NCBI GenBank assembly: GCA_002746305.1
Contig: NVWV01000013.1
Coordinates: 41,445 to 105,444, forward strand
DNA: 64,000 nt
Reading direction: 5' to 3'
From: Bacteroidota bacterium
Lineage (GTDB): Bacteria; Bacteroidota; Bacteroidia; NS11-12g; UBA9320
Shown here: piece after piece, positions 7,853 to 16,986 of the stretch
Numbering within the stretch: the first letter of the stretch is position 1
How the letters are laid out: every line of letters begins with the position of its first letter
The notes under the pieces: model-generated
Database searches by the model: none
The model's input: only the letters and a program-made list of their open reading frames with translations
Told to the model about the DNA's origin: nothing
Position numbers and translations under genes: made by a program

Positions 7853-9784
7853 TTGAATATTAAAATCACATTACCTGATGGTTCAGTACGCGAAGTACCT
7901 AAGGGAAATTCGGCCTTAGATGTTGCAAAAAGCATATCTGAGGGCCTCGCAAGAGTAGTAATAAGTGCAAAAGTGAATGATGAAGTATGGGATATAACCC
8001 GACCAATCAATGAAGATGCTACCTTAAGTCTTTTGAAATTTGATGATTTAGAGGGCAAGAAAACCTTTTGGCACAGTAGTTCTCACTTGCTTGCTGAAGC
8101 ACTAGAAGCTCTATACCCTGGCGTTAAATTAGGGATTGGTCCTGCTATAGACAATGGCTTCTATTATGATGTTGATTTTGGTGATCAAATATTTTCGTCC
8201 AATGATTTTGAAAAAGTAGAAAATAAAATGAAGGAACTTGCTAAGAATGCAAGTGTCTTTGAAAGATCTGAAGTGAGTAAGGCAGATGCGGTTGCTTATT
8301 TCAAGGAGAAAGATGATGAGTACAAACTGGATTTGATAGATGGACTTGAGGATGGTACAATAACATTCTATAAACAAGGAAATTTTACAGACTTGTGTCG
8401 GGGTCCACATATTACAAATACCTCAAGCATTAAGGCTATAAAGTTACTAAATGTAGCAGCGGCTTATTGGAGAGGTGACGAAAATAACAAGTCTTTAACT
8501 CGTATTTATGGAGTTTCTTTCCCTAAGGCAAAGATGCTTACAGAGCATCTTGAATTACTTGAAGAAGCGAAGAGAAGAGATCATAGGAAACTAGGTAAAG
8601 AGTTGGAACTTTTTATGTTTAGTGATAAGGTAGGAGCGGGGCTTCCTCTTTGGTTACCAAAAGGAACTGCTATTCGAGAAAGGTTGGAAAATTTCATGCG
8701 TCAAGCTCAAATAGAGCGAGGATATCATCAAGTGGTGACGCCACATATTGGTAAAAAGGAACTTTACGTTACTTCCGGACATTATGAGAAATATGGCAAG
8801 GATTCTTTTCAACCCATTAAAACACCAAATGAAGATGAAGAGTTTTTACTGAAGCCAATGAATTGTCCTCATCATTGTGAGATATTCAAATTCAAACCAA
8901 AGAGTTATAAAGAATTACCATACAGGATAGCAGAGTTTGGAACGGTTTATCGCTATGAGCAAAGCGGAGAGCTTAATGGACTTACTCGTGTTCGAGGATT
9001 TACACAAGATGATGCTCATATTTTCTGTACTCCAGACCAACTAAAAGGTGAATTTGTTGATGTAATTGATTTAGTAATGTATGTATTTAGAAAGCTTGGT
9101 TTTGAGGACTTTACAGCTCAAATTTCTTTGCGTGATCCGGATAACAAAGAGAAATACATTGGTTCTGATGAGAATTGGGAAAAAGCAGAAAGAGCAATCA
9201 TAGAGGCTACAGCAGAAAGGGATTTAGAAACAGTTACCGAGTATGGTGAAGCAGCTTTCTACGGACCTAAGTTGGATTTTATGGTTAAAGATGCCTTAGG
9301 TAGAAGTTGGCAATTAGGAACTATACAAGTAGATTATAACTTGCCAGAACGTTTTGATTTAGACTATATAGGTGCTGATAATCAGAAACATAGACCCGTT
9401 ATGATCCATCGTGCACCGTTTGGAAGTATAGAGCGTTTTATTGGTATTTTAATAGAGCATACAGCGGGGAATTTCCCGCTTTGGTTGACCCCTGAGCAAG
9501 TTGCTATTTTACCCATCAGTGAAAAGTACCATGATTACTCAGATAAAGTTTTAAAATTCCTTAATAAAAACGATATTCGCGGCCTTGTAGATGAGCGTGC
9601 CGAGAAAATTGGCCGTAAAATCCGAGATGCTTGGGCAACTAAAATTCCTGTAATGATAATTGTAGGAGAGGAAGAGTCTGATAATGAGGAGGTTTCGGTT
9701 AGGGTTCAAGGAAAAGGCGACATCGGCAAGTTTAAGCTTCAAGATTTTGTAGCTTATTTTAATACGTTGTTAACAGAACAATAG
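7853..9784 (+). CDS. thrS: Threonyl-tRNA synthetase
   Basis: Class II aminoacyl-tRNA synthetase that charges tRNA-Thr. Domains in order: TGS domain (1-60), editing domain with the HxxxH motif at His74/His78 and the DLCRGPH motif (Cys182, His186), catalytic core, and anticodon-binding domain (about 535-643). Catalytic zinc ligands are seen in [20 protein letters not shown] and [12 protein letters not shown]. Motif 2 is in [14 protein letters not shown] and motif 3 includes [19 protein letters not shown]. The length of 643 is standard. The start is TTG, and the conserved [10 protein letters not shown] opening supports it. It is followed after 8 bp by infC. No T-box-like leader is visible. Confidence 0.97.
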   Translation: MNIKITLPDGSVREVPKGNSALDVAKSISEGLARVVISAKVNDEVWDITRPINEDATLSLLKFDDLEGKKTFWHSSSHLLAEALEALYPGVKLGIGPAIDNGFYYDVDFGDQIFSSNDFEKVENKMKELAKNASVFERSEVSKADAVAYFKEKDDEYKLDLIDGLEDGTITFYKQGNFTDLCRGPHITNTSSIKAIKLLNVAAAYWRGDENNKSLTRIYGVSFPKAKMLTEHLELLEEAKRRDHRKLGKELELFMFSDKVGAGLPLWLPKGTAIRERLENFMRQAQIERGYHQVVTPHIGKKELYVTSGHYEKYGKDSFQPIKTPNEDEEFLLKPMNCPHHCEIFKFKPKSYKELPYRIAEFGTVYRYEQSGELNGLTRVRGFTQDDAHIFCTPDQLKGEFVDVIDLVMYVFRKLGFEDFTAQISLRDPDNKEKYIGSDENWEKAERAIIEATAERDLETVTEYGEAAFYGPKLDFMVKDALGRSWQLGTIQVDYNLPERFDLDYIGADNQKHRPVMIHRAPFGSIERFIGILIEHTAGNFPLWLTPEQVAILPISEKYHDYSDKVLKFLNKNDIRGLVDERAEKIGRKIRDAWATKIPVMIIVGEEESDNEEVSVRVQGKGDIGKFKLQDFVAYFNTLLTEQ

Positions 9785-9792
9785 AAGAGTAT

Positions 9793-10329
9793 TTGAAGAA
9801 GAAAAGAAGACCGTTTAGGGGTAGGGTCAAAGATCCCCACAGAATCAATCAACACATCATTGCTGATCCAATTCGTTTGGTAGGTGATAATGTAGAGCAA
9901 GGAATTGTAGATTTAGAAACAGCTTTAAAAGCTGCAAAAGAACAGGAACTTGACTTGGTTGAAGTTTCTCCTAAAGCTAAACCACCAGTTTGTAAAGTTT
10001 TGGACTATAGAAGGTTCCTTTATGAACAAAAGAAAAAAGCGAAGGAGCTCAAAGCAACTCAGGTAAAAACGGATATTAAAGAGATTCGTTTCGGACCAAA
10101 TACTGATGAGCACGATGTGAACTTCAAGTTGAAGCATGCAGCGAAATTTATCGACGAAGGACACAAGGTGAGAGCGTATGTATTCTTTAGAGGTAGAACA
10201 ATTGTGTTTAAAGAACGCGGAGAGTTGTTGTTACTTCAGTTTGCAGAAAAATTGCAAGAAGTGGCAAAGCTTGAGCAAATGCCTAAAATGGAAGGCAAAA
10301 AAATGATTATAGTTTTAGCACCAAAATAA
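9793..10329 (+). CDS. infC: Translation initiation factor IF-3
   Basis: IF-3 binds the 30S subunit, prevents premature joining of 50S and checks the start codon and initiator tRNA. The 178-residue protein has the N-domain ([19 protein letters not shown], about 55-75), a basic linker and the C-domain ([20 protein letters not shown] and [12 protein letters not shown]). The start is TTG. Non-AUG infC starts are the basis of autoregulation in enterobacteria (AUU), although TTG starts are frequent in this window, so the inference is weak here. It heads the conserved infC-rpmI-rplT group. Confidence 0.96.
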   Translation: MKKKRRPFRGRVKDPHRINQHIIADPIRLVGDNVEQGIVDLETALKAAKEQELDLVEVSPKAKPPVCKVLDYRRFLYEQKKKAKELKATQVKTDIKEIRFGPNTDEHDVNFKLKHAAKFIDEGHKVRAYVFFRGRTIVFKERGELLLLQFAEKLQEVAKLEQMPKMEGKKMIIVLAPK

Positions 10330-10351
10330 ATTTAAAAGAGAGAGAGAACAG

Positions 10352-10552
10352 ATGCCAAAAATGAAAACCAACTCCAGTGCAAAGAAGAGATTCAGGATCA
10401 CTGGTACAGGTAAAATCAAAAGAAAGCACGCTTACAAGCGTCACATCTTAACTAAGAAGTCTAAGAAGCGTAAGCTTGCACTTAGACACAGCGGATTAGT
10501 ACATCCTGCTGATGAGAGTAATATCAAATTCTTATTAAGAATCGGAAAGTAA
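10352..10552 (+). CDS. rpmI: Ribosomal protein bL35
   Basis: Large-subunit protein of 66 residues, highly basic, with the family opening [20 protein letters not shown] and the central [24 protein letters not shown] stretch. It sits between infC and rplT, its usual place. It is preceded by a purine-rich run (aagagagagagaac) close to the ATG. A small hairpin follows its stop codon. Confidence 0.97.
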   Translation: MPKMKTNSSAKKRFRITGTGKIKRKHAYKRHILTKKSKKRKLALRHSGLVHPADESNIKFLLRIGK

Positions 10553-10553
10553 T

Positions 10554-10640
10554 TTCGCATTTAAGCGAAGAAGTTTAATTATTCGGGCTAAAAAATAAAA
10601 GAATCGTCAAACGGTCGCCTAGTTTAAAACAAAAAGAAAA
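10554..10640 (+). other. rpmI-rplT spacer with small hairpin
   Basis: The spacer is 87 bp, longer than usual for this ribosomal pair. It opens with a short hairpin (TTCGC at 10554-10558 pairs with GCGAA at 10565-10569), and the remainder holds GC-richer patches (attcgggcta, acggtcgcctag). L20 is known to regulate its own operon in other phyla, so an L20-responsive or processing element is possible. The sequence alone does not show it. Confidence 0.25.
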
Positions 10641-10988
10641 ATGCCAAGATCAGTAAATGCAGTTGCCTCAAGGAGGAGACGCAAAAAAATGATGAAACAC
10701 GCCAAAGGATACTTTGGTAGAAGAAAAAACGTATGGACAGTAGCTAAAAATGCTGTTGAGAAAGCATGGCAATATGCTTACAGAGATAGGAAAAATAACA
10801 AGCGTAACTTCCGTCGTCTTTGGATTACCAGAATAAATGCTGGAGCCCGATTACATGGAATGAGCTATTCACAATTCATGGGTGGAGTAAGTACAGCAGG
10901 TATAGAGCTTAATAGAAAAGTTCTTGCTGATCTTGCAATGAATCATCCAGCTGCTTTTGAGGCAATTGTTAAGCAGGTGAAAAAATAA
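10641..10988 (+). CDS. rplT: Ribosomal protein bL20
   Basis: Binds 23S rRNA early in 50S assembly and often acts as a translational repressor of its operon. The 115-residue protein has the typical [19 protein letters not shown] opening, the [19 protein letters not shown] segment and the [19 protein letters not shown] core. It closes the infC-rpmI-rplT group and is followed by a strong hairpin terminator. Confidence 0.97.
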   Translation: MPRSVNAVASRRRRKKMMKHAKGYFGRRKNVWTVAKNAVEKAWQYAYRDRKNNKRNFRRLWITRINAGARLHGMSYSQFMGGVSTAGIELNRKVLADLAMNHPAAFEAIVKQVKK

Positions 10989-11011
10989 TTTTAAAAACTA
11001 AAACTATATTG

Positions 11012-11045
11012 AAATCCTCTCATCATTTGATGAGGGGATTTTTTA
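11012..11045 (+). terminator. Rho-independent terminator after rplT
   Basis: The inverted repeat AAATCCTCTCATC / GATGAGGGGATTT has a 4-nt loop (ATTT) and is followed by a T run. It starts 24 bp after the rplT stop and ends the plus-strand ribosomal group. Confidence 0.9.
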
Positions 11046-11068
11046 TTTAACAGCTTTTTTAGAAACAC

Positions 11069-11418
11069 TTACTTAGCAATGTTGAAAGCGGTTATTATTT
11101 CCATGCTATCCATAGAATGCTGTGTACGCTTGGATTGCCAAGACTTTATAATGTAATTTTTGTCTGTTTTAAGAAGGGTATACTGCCAAAATACATCGGA
11201 ATATTGTTTCCGTAGTGCGGAGCCAGCTGCTTGTGTGATGTTGGATCCTATAACTGTTACATTGATAAAAGTGTAAATTTCACCCGCTTCTAAAGTAACT
11301 ACCATCTTAGGCTCTTCCCACTTTTGAAATACTTCATTTACAGGTGTGACCTATCCATGGCCTTGGTTCAAGTGACCATAAAGAGTGTTAAGACTAGAAG
11401 TGTAAGTGTTTTTTTTAT
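11069..11418 (-). pseudogene. Decayed lipoprotein gene
   Basis: An intact-looking tail of about 95 codons (from 11353 to the stop at 11069, segments VFQKWEEPKMVV and SALRKQYSDVFWQYTLLK) has an in-frame stop at 11353 just upstream. In another frame the upstream bases encode a lipoprotein signal, xKKTLTLLVLTLFMVT, that begins at ATA (11418) where ATG is expected. It hits TGA exactly where the lipobox Cys (TGC/TGT) should be. Together with a needed frameshift between the two parts, this reads as a gene broken by at least three lesions. The tail alone could still be translated from an ATG at 11305. Family not recognised. Confidence 0.5.
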
Positions 11419-11447
11419 GTATCTAGAATCTTTTAGTCTTTGGCTTG

Positions 11448-11753
11448 CTATTTCTGATCTTTTTGGTTTTTATAGTGATCGTATAAAGTATTGATAAAAC
11501 CTAGAATGATCCCGATGCCAATGATGATGTAAAATATTGTAAAGATCTTACCTTCATCAGTCTGTGGAGCAAAATCACCAAAACCAACAGTTGTTAAAGT
11601 AACAACAGAAAAGTAAATGGAATCGACCCAACTCCAGCCCTCTAGAGAATGATAAACAAAGCTGCCCAGTGTGATTACTATAATGGTAGTTAATAGTAAC
11701 TCACGATATTCTTTGTTTTTCAGGAAAGAAACTATGGTTCTAAAAACAAACAT
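11448..11753 (-). CDS. Two-helix potassium channel
   Basis: Small ion channel subunit of 101 residues with two membrane helices (about 19-35 and 68-92) around a pore loop. The selectivity filter is TTVGFGD in IYFSVVTLTTVGFGDFAP, a close variant of TVGYGD, so K+ selectivity is expected for the assumed tetramer. No regulatory RCK domain is attached. Its ATG overlaps the stop codon of the miaE-like gene (TAATG), indicating translational coupling. Confidence 0.88.
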   Translation of the reverse strand: MFVFRTIVSFLKNKEYRELLLTTIIVITLGSFVYHSLEGWSWVDSIYFSVVTLTTVGFGDFAPQTDEGKIFTIFYIIIGIGIILGFINTLYDHYKNQKDQK

Positions 11754-12358
11754 TAGTGCATCCTGTCTCCTCTAATTTCCAAAGTCTTGACCATCTCAGC
11801 CTCGTACTCTATCCATTCTTGCCAACGTTGAGTTACGTGCTCTTCGCTTGAGTATTTTCTAGCAAGATCTAAAAATGCTTTGTAATGTCCAGCTTCACTA
11901 ATCATAAACTCATTATAGAATTTTTTTAACTCAGGATCGCCAATGTGTAGACTCAATAAACGAAAACGCTCACAACTTCTAGCTTCTATCATTGCAAAAG
12001 CTAAAAGATACTCCACCAGTTGCTTTTCAATGTGATCTCCTCGTTTAACAAAATCGTTGAGTTTATTTACATATTCATCTTTGCGTTGAGGTCCAAGTTC
12101 AAATCCTCGTTTGTTCAATTCTTTGAGTACCCTGCGAAAGTGCCCCCATTCTTCTGCTACAATTGGACTGATTACCGCTACAATATCGGGATACCTACTA
12201 AATCGGCTGATAATACTAATACCATGAGTTGCGGCTTTTTGTTCACACCATGCGTGGTCAGTTAATATGAACTCTATACTTTTCTCGGCTATGTCAGCCC
12301 AACGTGGGTCTGTAGCCATTTCTAAGCCTAGGGTTGTTTTTGAGGTAGCTTCTTGCAC
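11753..12358 (-). CDS. miaE: tRNA-(ms2io6A)-hydroxylase-like diiron protein
   Basis: Predicted diiron four-helix protein of the MiaE family, which hydroxylates the isopentenyl group of ms2i6A37 in tRNA. The 201 residues show the ferritin-like metal-ligand pattern: IVAEEWGHFRRV near residue 70, IEARSCERFRLL near 125 and ISEAGHYKAFLDL near 155. Start is a GTG at 12358; an ATG 13 codons inside is an alternative. It is coupled to the K+ channel gene downstream and lies 10 bp after the fatty-acid transporter gene. Confidence 0.85.
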   Translation of the reverse strand: MQEATSKTTLGLEMATDPRWADIAEKSIEFILTDHAWCEQKAATHGISIISRFSRYPDIVAVISPIVAEEWGHFRRVLKELNKRGFELGPQRKDEYVNKLNDFVKRGDHIEKQLVEYLLAFAMIEARSCERFRLLSLHIGDPELKKFYNEFMISEAGHYKAFLDLARKYSSEEHVTQRWQEWIEYEAEMVKTLEIRGDRMH

Positions 12359-12368
12359 AGTGTCAAAG

Positions 12369-13715
12369 TTAAAAAATTATCAAGCAACTTATAAAAATAA
12401 CGAATCCTATCAACAGTAATATAAGTGTATAAGGCAAAATATCTTTGGCTTTTAATCCAGTAATACTTAGCAAAGGTAATGCCCAGAAAGGTTGGAGCAT
12501 ATTGGTCAATTGATCACCATAGGCAAGGGCAAGTATCATTTTGTTAAGAGGAACATTAAGCTTGGTCGCAGCTTCTAATATGATAGGGCCTTGGATAGCC
12601 CATTGACCACCACCACTAGGGACAAATATATTGACTAACCCAGCACTAAAGAAGGTGAAAATTGGCAGTGTACTTGGTGTAGAAATGTTTATAAACCAGT
12701 TAGAAATGAGTTCTATTAAACCACCACTTTGCATTAAGGCTAATATCCCAAAGTACAAGGGGAATTGGATTAGAATACCTGAGGAACCTCTAATTGCTTG
12801 GTCTACTGCTTTTAAAAATGAATGGAAGTTCTGATGCAGTAAAAGGCAGAATGCTAACATGGTAAAATTAATGAAATTGGGAGTGATAAAGCCAAGAGAA
12901 GCCCCTGAGTAGCTTAAGCCAATGTAAAAGGAAAGACCTATTAGAATTAGCCCAATTCCTTTACTTAGAATCATTAAATGGTCAATACGCTCTGCTCCTT
13001 TTAACTCTTGCTTTACTCCTTCGGGTGGTGGAGTGATTGTCAGATTTGGGATGGTGGATTGGGTAGATTTTCCAAGTCTGTAAAATACAAAAGGGACGAT
13101 AACTATAAGTAAACCAAAGGCCACCATATTCATTAAACTGAATACCGTATCGCTATAATATATAGCATCTGGAAGTGACGCATTCATAGAAATACTTCTT
13201 AAGTGGCCTTGTTCTGCGACCTTGGCAAGAGCTGAACCCGATAGTCCCCCGTGCCAAACCATGAGTCCAACGTATCCTGCAGCACCAATTAATGGATAAT
13301 TGAGAGGTATTTCCTTTTTTGAAAAACTTTCACCCAGCTTTCGAGCTATGATTGCACCAAATATTAATCCCAGTCCCCAATTGACGAATGCCACTAAAAT
13401 GGTAGCGAATGTGACTAAAGCTGCTGCTTGTGCTGTAGTTTTAATTGGTTCTATAAGGAATGAGATACTCCTGTCAAAAAAACTACTTAGTGCTAAAGTG
13501 TGTCCCAATACAAGCATTAGCATCATTTGAAATGCAAATGCAAGGAGATCATTCTTCCATAATCCCGTTTGCCAATCAATAAGGAGAGTAGGGACACTTT
13601 TATCAGAGACTAGAATTGCCAGTAAAAATGTAAGTAAGGTTAGAAGAACTGCAATGCTAAATGGAGAGGGCAGGAGCCTTCTAAACCAATCTGCATATTT
13701 TTGAGTAAAACTCAT
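12369..13715 (-). CDS. Short-chain fatty acid transporter (AtoE family)
   Basis: Inner-membrane transporter of 448 residues with about 11-12 hydrophobic segments. The opening YADWFRRLLPSPFSIAVLL resembles AtoE, which handles acetoacetate, butyrate and related short-chain acids. NWGLGLIFGAI (about 112), YVGLMVWHGGLSGSALAK (about 147) and PSGGGQWAIQGPII (about 366) are conserved family segments. The exact substrate cannot be read from sequence. It overlaps the end of the fRMsr gene by 4 bp and is co-directional with the miaE-like gene. Confidence 0.85.
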   Translation of the reverse strand: MSFTQKYADWFRRLLPSPFSIAVLLTLLTFLLAILVSDKSVPTLLIDWQTGLWKNDLLAFAFQMMLMLVLGHTLALSSFFDRSISFLIEPIKTTAQAAALVTFATILVAFVNWGLGLIFGAIIARKLGESFSKKEIPLNYPLIGAAGYVGLMVWHGGLSGSALAKVAEQGHLRSISMNASLPDAIYYSDTVFSLMNMVAFGLLIVIVPFVFYRLGKSTQSTIPNLTITPPPEGVKQELKGAERIDHLMILSKGIGLILIGLSFYIGLSYSGASLGFITPNFINFTMLAFCLLLHQNFHSFLKAVDQAIRGSSGILIQFPLYFGILALMQSGGLIELISNWFINISTPSTLPIFTFFSAGLVNIFVPSGGGQWAIQGPIILEAATKLNVPLNKMILALAYGDQLTNMLQPFWALPLLSITGLKAKDILPYTLILLLIGFVIFISCLIIF

Positions 13716-14152
13716 AGATAACTTACTAATTCTTCCAAGTACTTGGAATCTATTTTGTCAAATGAGTTAAACGAGTCACTATCAATATCCAGTACCGCAA
13801 AGACTTCACCATCCCTAAAGCACGGTACTACTATTTCAGAATTAGTAGCTGAACTACATGCTATATGTCCTGGAAACTGATGTACATCTGCGACTACCTG
13901 AGTTTGTTTACTTGCCCACGCTGTTCCGCAAACACCATCGCCATATTCTATAACAGTACATGCAATAGGACCATTGAATGGCCCAAGAACTAAGCTGTTA
14001 TGCACTACTCTATAAAATCCAACCCAATGGTTTGGAATACTATCCATAATTAGTCGTGATATGTTGGCCATATTTGCTATATCATCCACATTTGTGTCAA
14101 TTAGAGCTTTAGCAAGAGACAATAGTTCCTGATATTTTAATTCTTTATTCAA
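13712..14152 (-). CDS. Free methionine-(R)-sulfoxide reductase (GAF domain)
   Basis: Cytoplasmic GAF-fold enzyme that reduces free methionine-R-sulfoxide. The 146 residues match the family throughout: HWVGFYRV, LVLGPFNGPIACTVIEYGDGVCGTAW, VVADVHQFPGHIACSSATNSEIVVP. The three family cysteines are present, in IACTV, GVCGTA and HIACSS, so it should be active. Start is TTG at 14152. It is the first gene of a minus-strand group with the fatty-acid transporter. Confidence 0.9.
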   Translation of the reverse strand: MNKELKYQELLSLAKALIDTNVDDIANMANISRLIMDSIPNHWVGFYRVVHNSLVLGPFNGPIACTVIEYGDGVCGTAWASKQTQVVADVHQFPGHIACSSATNSEIVVPCFRDGEVFAVLDIDSDSFNSFDKIDSKYLEELVSYL

Positions 14153-14202
14153 GATTACAATAATATTACTCCGCTAATATACGTTCAGATAAACGATGCC
14201 AT

Positions 14203-14210
14203 TAATTTTG
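14203..14210 (+). promoter_or_regulatory. Promoter -7 element for small membrane ORF
   Basis: TAATTTTG fits TAnnTTTG and lies 15 nt before the ATG of the 28-codon ORF. No clear -33 TTG is present. Confidence 0.35.
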
Positions 14211-14225
14211 TGACATTAAGCTACA

Positions 14226-14312
14226 ATGAAGTCCAGTCATTTAAAAATATTACTAATAGTACTTGTCATAAACACTATGTTTCTCATAGGTTTAATGCTT
14301 TACTTCAAATAA
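14226..14312 (+). CDS. Small membrane peptide (28 aa)
   Basis: An ATG-started ORF of 28 codons encodes a basic N-terminus (MKSSHLK) followed by one long hydrophobic stretch (ILLIVLVINTMFLIGLMLYF) and a final Lys, the layout of single-span small membrane proteins. A TAnnTTTG element lies 15 nt upstream and a strong hairpin terminator starts 38 bp downstream on the same strand, while both neighbouring large genes are on the minus strand. The terminator therefore needs a plus-strand transcript, and this ORF is the only candidate. A small RNA instead of a peptide is the main alternative. Family unknown. Confidence 0.5.
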   Translation: MKSSHLKILLIVLVINTMFLIGLMLYFK

Positions 14313-14350
14313 GAGTTCCTTAATTATTTAGGTTAGGTTAATTAAGGCTA

Positions 14351-14383
14351 GATGTGTAATCGTAAGATTGCACATCTTTTTTT
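14351..14383 (+). terminator. Rho-independent terminator, plus strand
   Basis: An 11-bp stem, GATGTGTAATC / GATTGCACATC with one wobble pair, has a GTAA loop and is followed by seven T. It ends just inside the end of the convergent amylase gene and points to a plus-strand transcript from the small ORF. Confidence 0.85.
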
Positions 14384-15782
14384 ATATCTTTTTTAGAATG
14401 ATGTAGCCCCAGGCTTCCAGTATTCCTCCGTCCTGTAGGCTGTCTGATTGAACAATATCGTAACCGTTTACCAGCCCAATATCATGCCCTATTACTTGCC
14501 AATTGTTTTTTGAAAGATTGATAATGATACGGTATTCATTCTTAATCCCTCTATTGATTATCAAGAAGTCCTTGTTTTCGTATTCTTCATCAAATGATAT
14601 TGGAGCATCCACGGCAAAGGACGAATCTGCTTTTAACTCGTTTAATCTTTGGTAGAAACTAAAATAGTCTGAAGCTTTCTCGGCATCCCAGTTGACCTCA
14701 TCTTTACCAAAGAAACTGAGTCTATGATTTAATCCAGCTTCTTGACCTGAGTAAATAAGAGGCATGCCTCGTAAAGAATAACTTAGCACTGCCATTGCTT
14801 TCCAAGACTCAGCCATCCGTTCTTCTATTGTTCCATTCCAGCTATTTTCATCATGGTTTGTAATAAAATTCATAGGAAAAGCCTTTGTGCCGTTAATACT
14901 GTCTTTTGTATTCATTACCTCAATCACTTTTGCAGGAGATTCAGTTCCTTTGTATATTTCATTCATTATGTGATGCATTTCCCATCCATAATAAGCATCA
15001 AAAGCACTTTGAAACTGATCCGGTTTATGTGTTTCGCTTTCGGCAAGCATAAATATAGGTTTTACACTGTCTAGAGCCACTCTTGCTTCATTCCAGAAAT
15101 TAGTTGGAACCTCCATGGCCACATCACATCTGAAACCGTCTAAATCGCATTCCTCAATCCAAAATTTCATGCTGGCAATCATCTCTGTTCGCATTTCTTT
15201 GCTGTCATAGTTTAGGTCTGCTACATCCGTCCAACCCCAGGACTTTCCATCTTCACCAATAGGGTCTGTAATTCTATTGGTACTATCATGAGTATACCAT
15301 TCAGGGTTGTTGACTACCCACTCATTATCCCAAGCCGTATGATTACCAACCCAGTCTAGAATAACTTTGATATCCATTTCGTGACATTTTTTTATGATTC
15401 GTTTGAAGTCAGCAACTTCTCCATATTTTGGATTTACAGCTTTGTAGTCAGAGATGGAGTAGGGGCTACCCCAGTATTTATCATAATCGGGATTTTCTAA
15501 ATCTTGAACGAATGTGTCTCCCACAGCCTTTCTATTCTTTTTACCAATAGGTTGTATAGGCATAAACCAAAGGATGTCAACTCCGAGCTCCTTTAACTTA
15601 GGTAGTCGTTGTTCAAAGGCTGCAAACGTTCCTTCTGGAGTGTATTGACGTACATTTACTTCGTAGATTGTGGCATTTTTAACCCATTCACTGGGAGGGA
15701 CATCAACTATTACAGAAGTAGTTTCTTGAGGAACTTGGTTACAAGCTGTTAGAATCAGTGCTAGGTAAAGATATTTTTTCAT
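14382..15782 (-). CDS. Alpha-amylase family (GH13) lipoprotein
   Basis: Predicted surface or periplasmic lipoprotein that hydrolyses alpha-1,4-glucans. The ATG at 15782 gives MKKYLYLALILTAC with the lipobox Cys at 14; a longer frame to 15809 is unlikely. The GH13 barrel is complete: DWVGNHTAWDNEW (region I), DLDGFRCDVAME with the nucleophile Asp (region II), IFMLAESE with the acid/base Glu (region III) and NFITNHDENSW (region IV). The C-terminus carries the usual beta domain. It overlaps the GT87 gene by 44 bp and ends the maltodextrin enzyme operon. Confidence 0.92.
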   Translation of the reverse strand: MKKYLYLALILTACNQVPQETTSVIVDVPPSEWVKNATIYEVNVRQYTPEGTFAAFEQRLPKLKELGVDILWFMPIQPIGKKNRKAVGDTFVQDLENPDYDKYWGSPYSISDYKAVNPKYGEVADFKRIIKKCHEMDIKVILDWVGNHTAWDNEWVVNNPEWYTHDSTNRITDPIGEDGKSWGWTDVADLNYDSKEMRTEMIASMKFWIEECDLDGFRCDVAMEVPTNFWNEARVALDSVKPIFMLAESETHKPDQFQSAFDAYYGWEMHHIMNEIYKGTESPAKVIEVMNTKDSINGTKAFPMNFITNHDENSWNGTIEERMAESWKAMAVLSYSLRGMPLIYSGQEAGLNHRLSFFGKDEVNWDAEKASDYFSFYQRLNELKADSSFAVDAPISFDEEYENKDFLIINRGIKNEYRIIINLSKNNWQVIGHDIGLVNGYDIVQSDSLQDGGILEAWGYIILKKI

Positions 15783-16986
15783 TTTGAATATGTAAAAAGT
15801 GTGTTGCAAATAAGGAGATTATTAGTGATGATAAAGTAATAATACCAATGGACTCTGAATAGTCGGACCATCTGTTTCCAATGAATAATTCAGAGGTAAA
15901 AGTTATGAATAGAAAAGGAATAATAAACCACTTTTTAAGATGAGATTCTTGGAACTTAAAGTACAGTAGAATGCAAACTGGAACCAAAAATACAAAGTAG
16001 CATTTCCATGCGAGTGGAGAGAAAATGGGAATAAACGATAATACAATTAGCCATTGAGTTGCTAATGCATTTTTTGAATCTTTGTATTTATAGAAAACAT
16101 AGGCTACCCAAATACCAATTATTCCTATAATACTTAATGTAATTAGCTTGGTGTGGCTCACAGTGAAGCTAAATATATTAAAGTACCAATTGTTAAATCG
16201 AGAGGTTTCGGAGAACAAACCACAGACTAAACTCCATAAAGATTGATTTAGGTGAGTGCATTGTAATCCATTTGAAACCTGTTTGGTGTACCATTCGAGA
16301 TATAGACTGTCGCTACCCGCTCCAAAATACATAGTTACGATTAAATGGGTAAGAGCTAGTCCAAAAAGAGTATATGCTAAAGTTCTAAACTCTTTTTTGA
16401 ACAGCAGGAATGGTAGTAGAATAATTGGATATACCTTAGTGCTTATTACAAGAGCCAGTAATAATCCTGCCCATAAATGTTGTTTTTTAAGGGTTAATAT
16501 TAATGACACAATGCAAATTGCCATGATGCTCATATTAACCTGAAGGTTACTTACCTCTTCAATGAAAATTCTAAAGTTGAGTAGAAATGGAACGAGAAAT
16601 AAAGGGTTGGTAAGTGCCACTTCTCTTAAAATTTTTGATTTTAATTTGAGAACAAGTTTCTTTTGAAAGAAGTGACGAAGTACCCATTTAAATATGTACC
16701 AGTATGTTATGCAAATACCAAGAAGCCAAACAAGTCGTAACCCAATGAAGGAAATACTGTTAAGTCCGTGTAATGGAATTGCAGTAATACTCATAAAAGG
16801 TGGCCAGGTATTGCGATGGGCATCATATATATGAGAGTGAGTCCATGCTAGTTTACCCGCTTCAATGTAGCCTCCAAAATCACCTTCTCTAAAGATGTCT
16901 CTTGCTATTTCCAGGCACAGGAAAGCAGTCAATGCTAAGATTACAAAGACGGAGATTTGATAATGATATTTATTCCAAAGCTTCAA
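15739..16986 (-). CDS. GT87-like (DUF2029) membrane glycosyltransferase
   Basis: Polytopic membrane protein of 415 residues with about ten hydrophobic segments. The N-terminal region with DFGGYIEAGKLAW after the first helix and the RNTWPPFMSI loop is characteristic of the DUF2029/GT87 family, polyprenol-sugar-dependent mannosyltransferases and relatives (GT-C fold). The acceptor is unknown. It starts with TTG immediately after the GxxExxY stop and overlaps the amylase downstream, so it is probably co-transcribed. Its role in the glycan locus is unclear; it may only share the operon. Confidence 0.75.
   Translation of the reverse strand: MKLWNKYHYQISVFVILALTAFLCLEIARDIFREGDFGGYIEAGKLAWTHSHIYDAHRNTWPPFMSITAIPLHGLNSISFIGLRLVWLLGICITYWYIFKWVLRHFFQKKLVLKLKSKILREVALTNPLFLVPFLLNFRIFIEEVSNLQVNMSIMAICIVSLILTLKKQHLWAGLLLALVISTKVYPIILLPFLLFKKEFRTLAYTLFGLALTHLIVTMYFGAGSDSLYLEWYTKQVSNGLQCTHLNQSLWSLVCGLFSETSRFNNWYFNIFSFTVSHTKLITLSIIGIIGIWVAYVFYKYKDSKNALATQWLIVLSFIPIFSPLAWKCYFVFLVPVCILLYFKFQESHLKKWFIIPFLFITFTSELFIGNRWSDYSESIGIITLSSLIISLFATHFLHIQNEKISLPSTDSNSL

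Noticed and set aside
11268..11280. GTGTAAATTTCAC as another copy of the sugar operator
   Set aside because: The arms are imperfect, it lacks the TTAG/CTAA flanks and lies within the decayed coding region far from a promoter.
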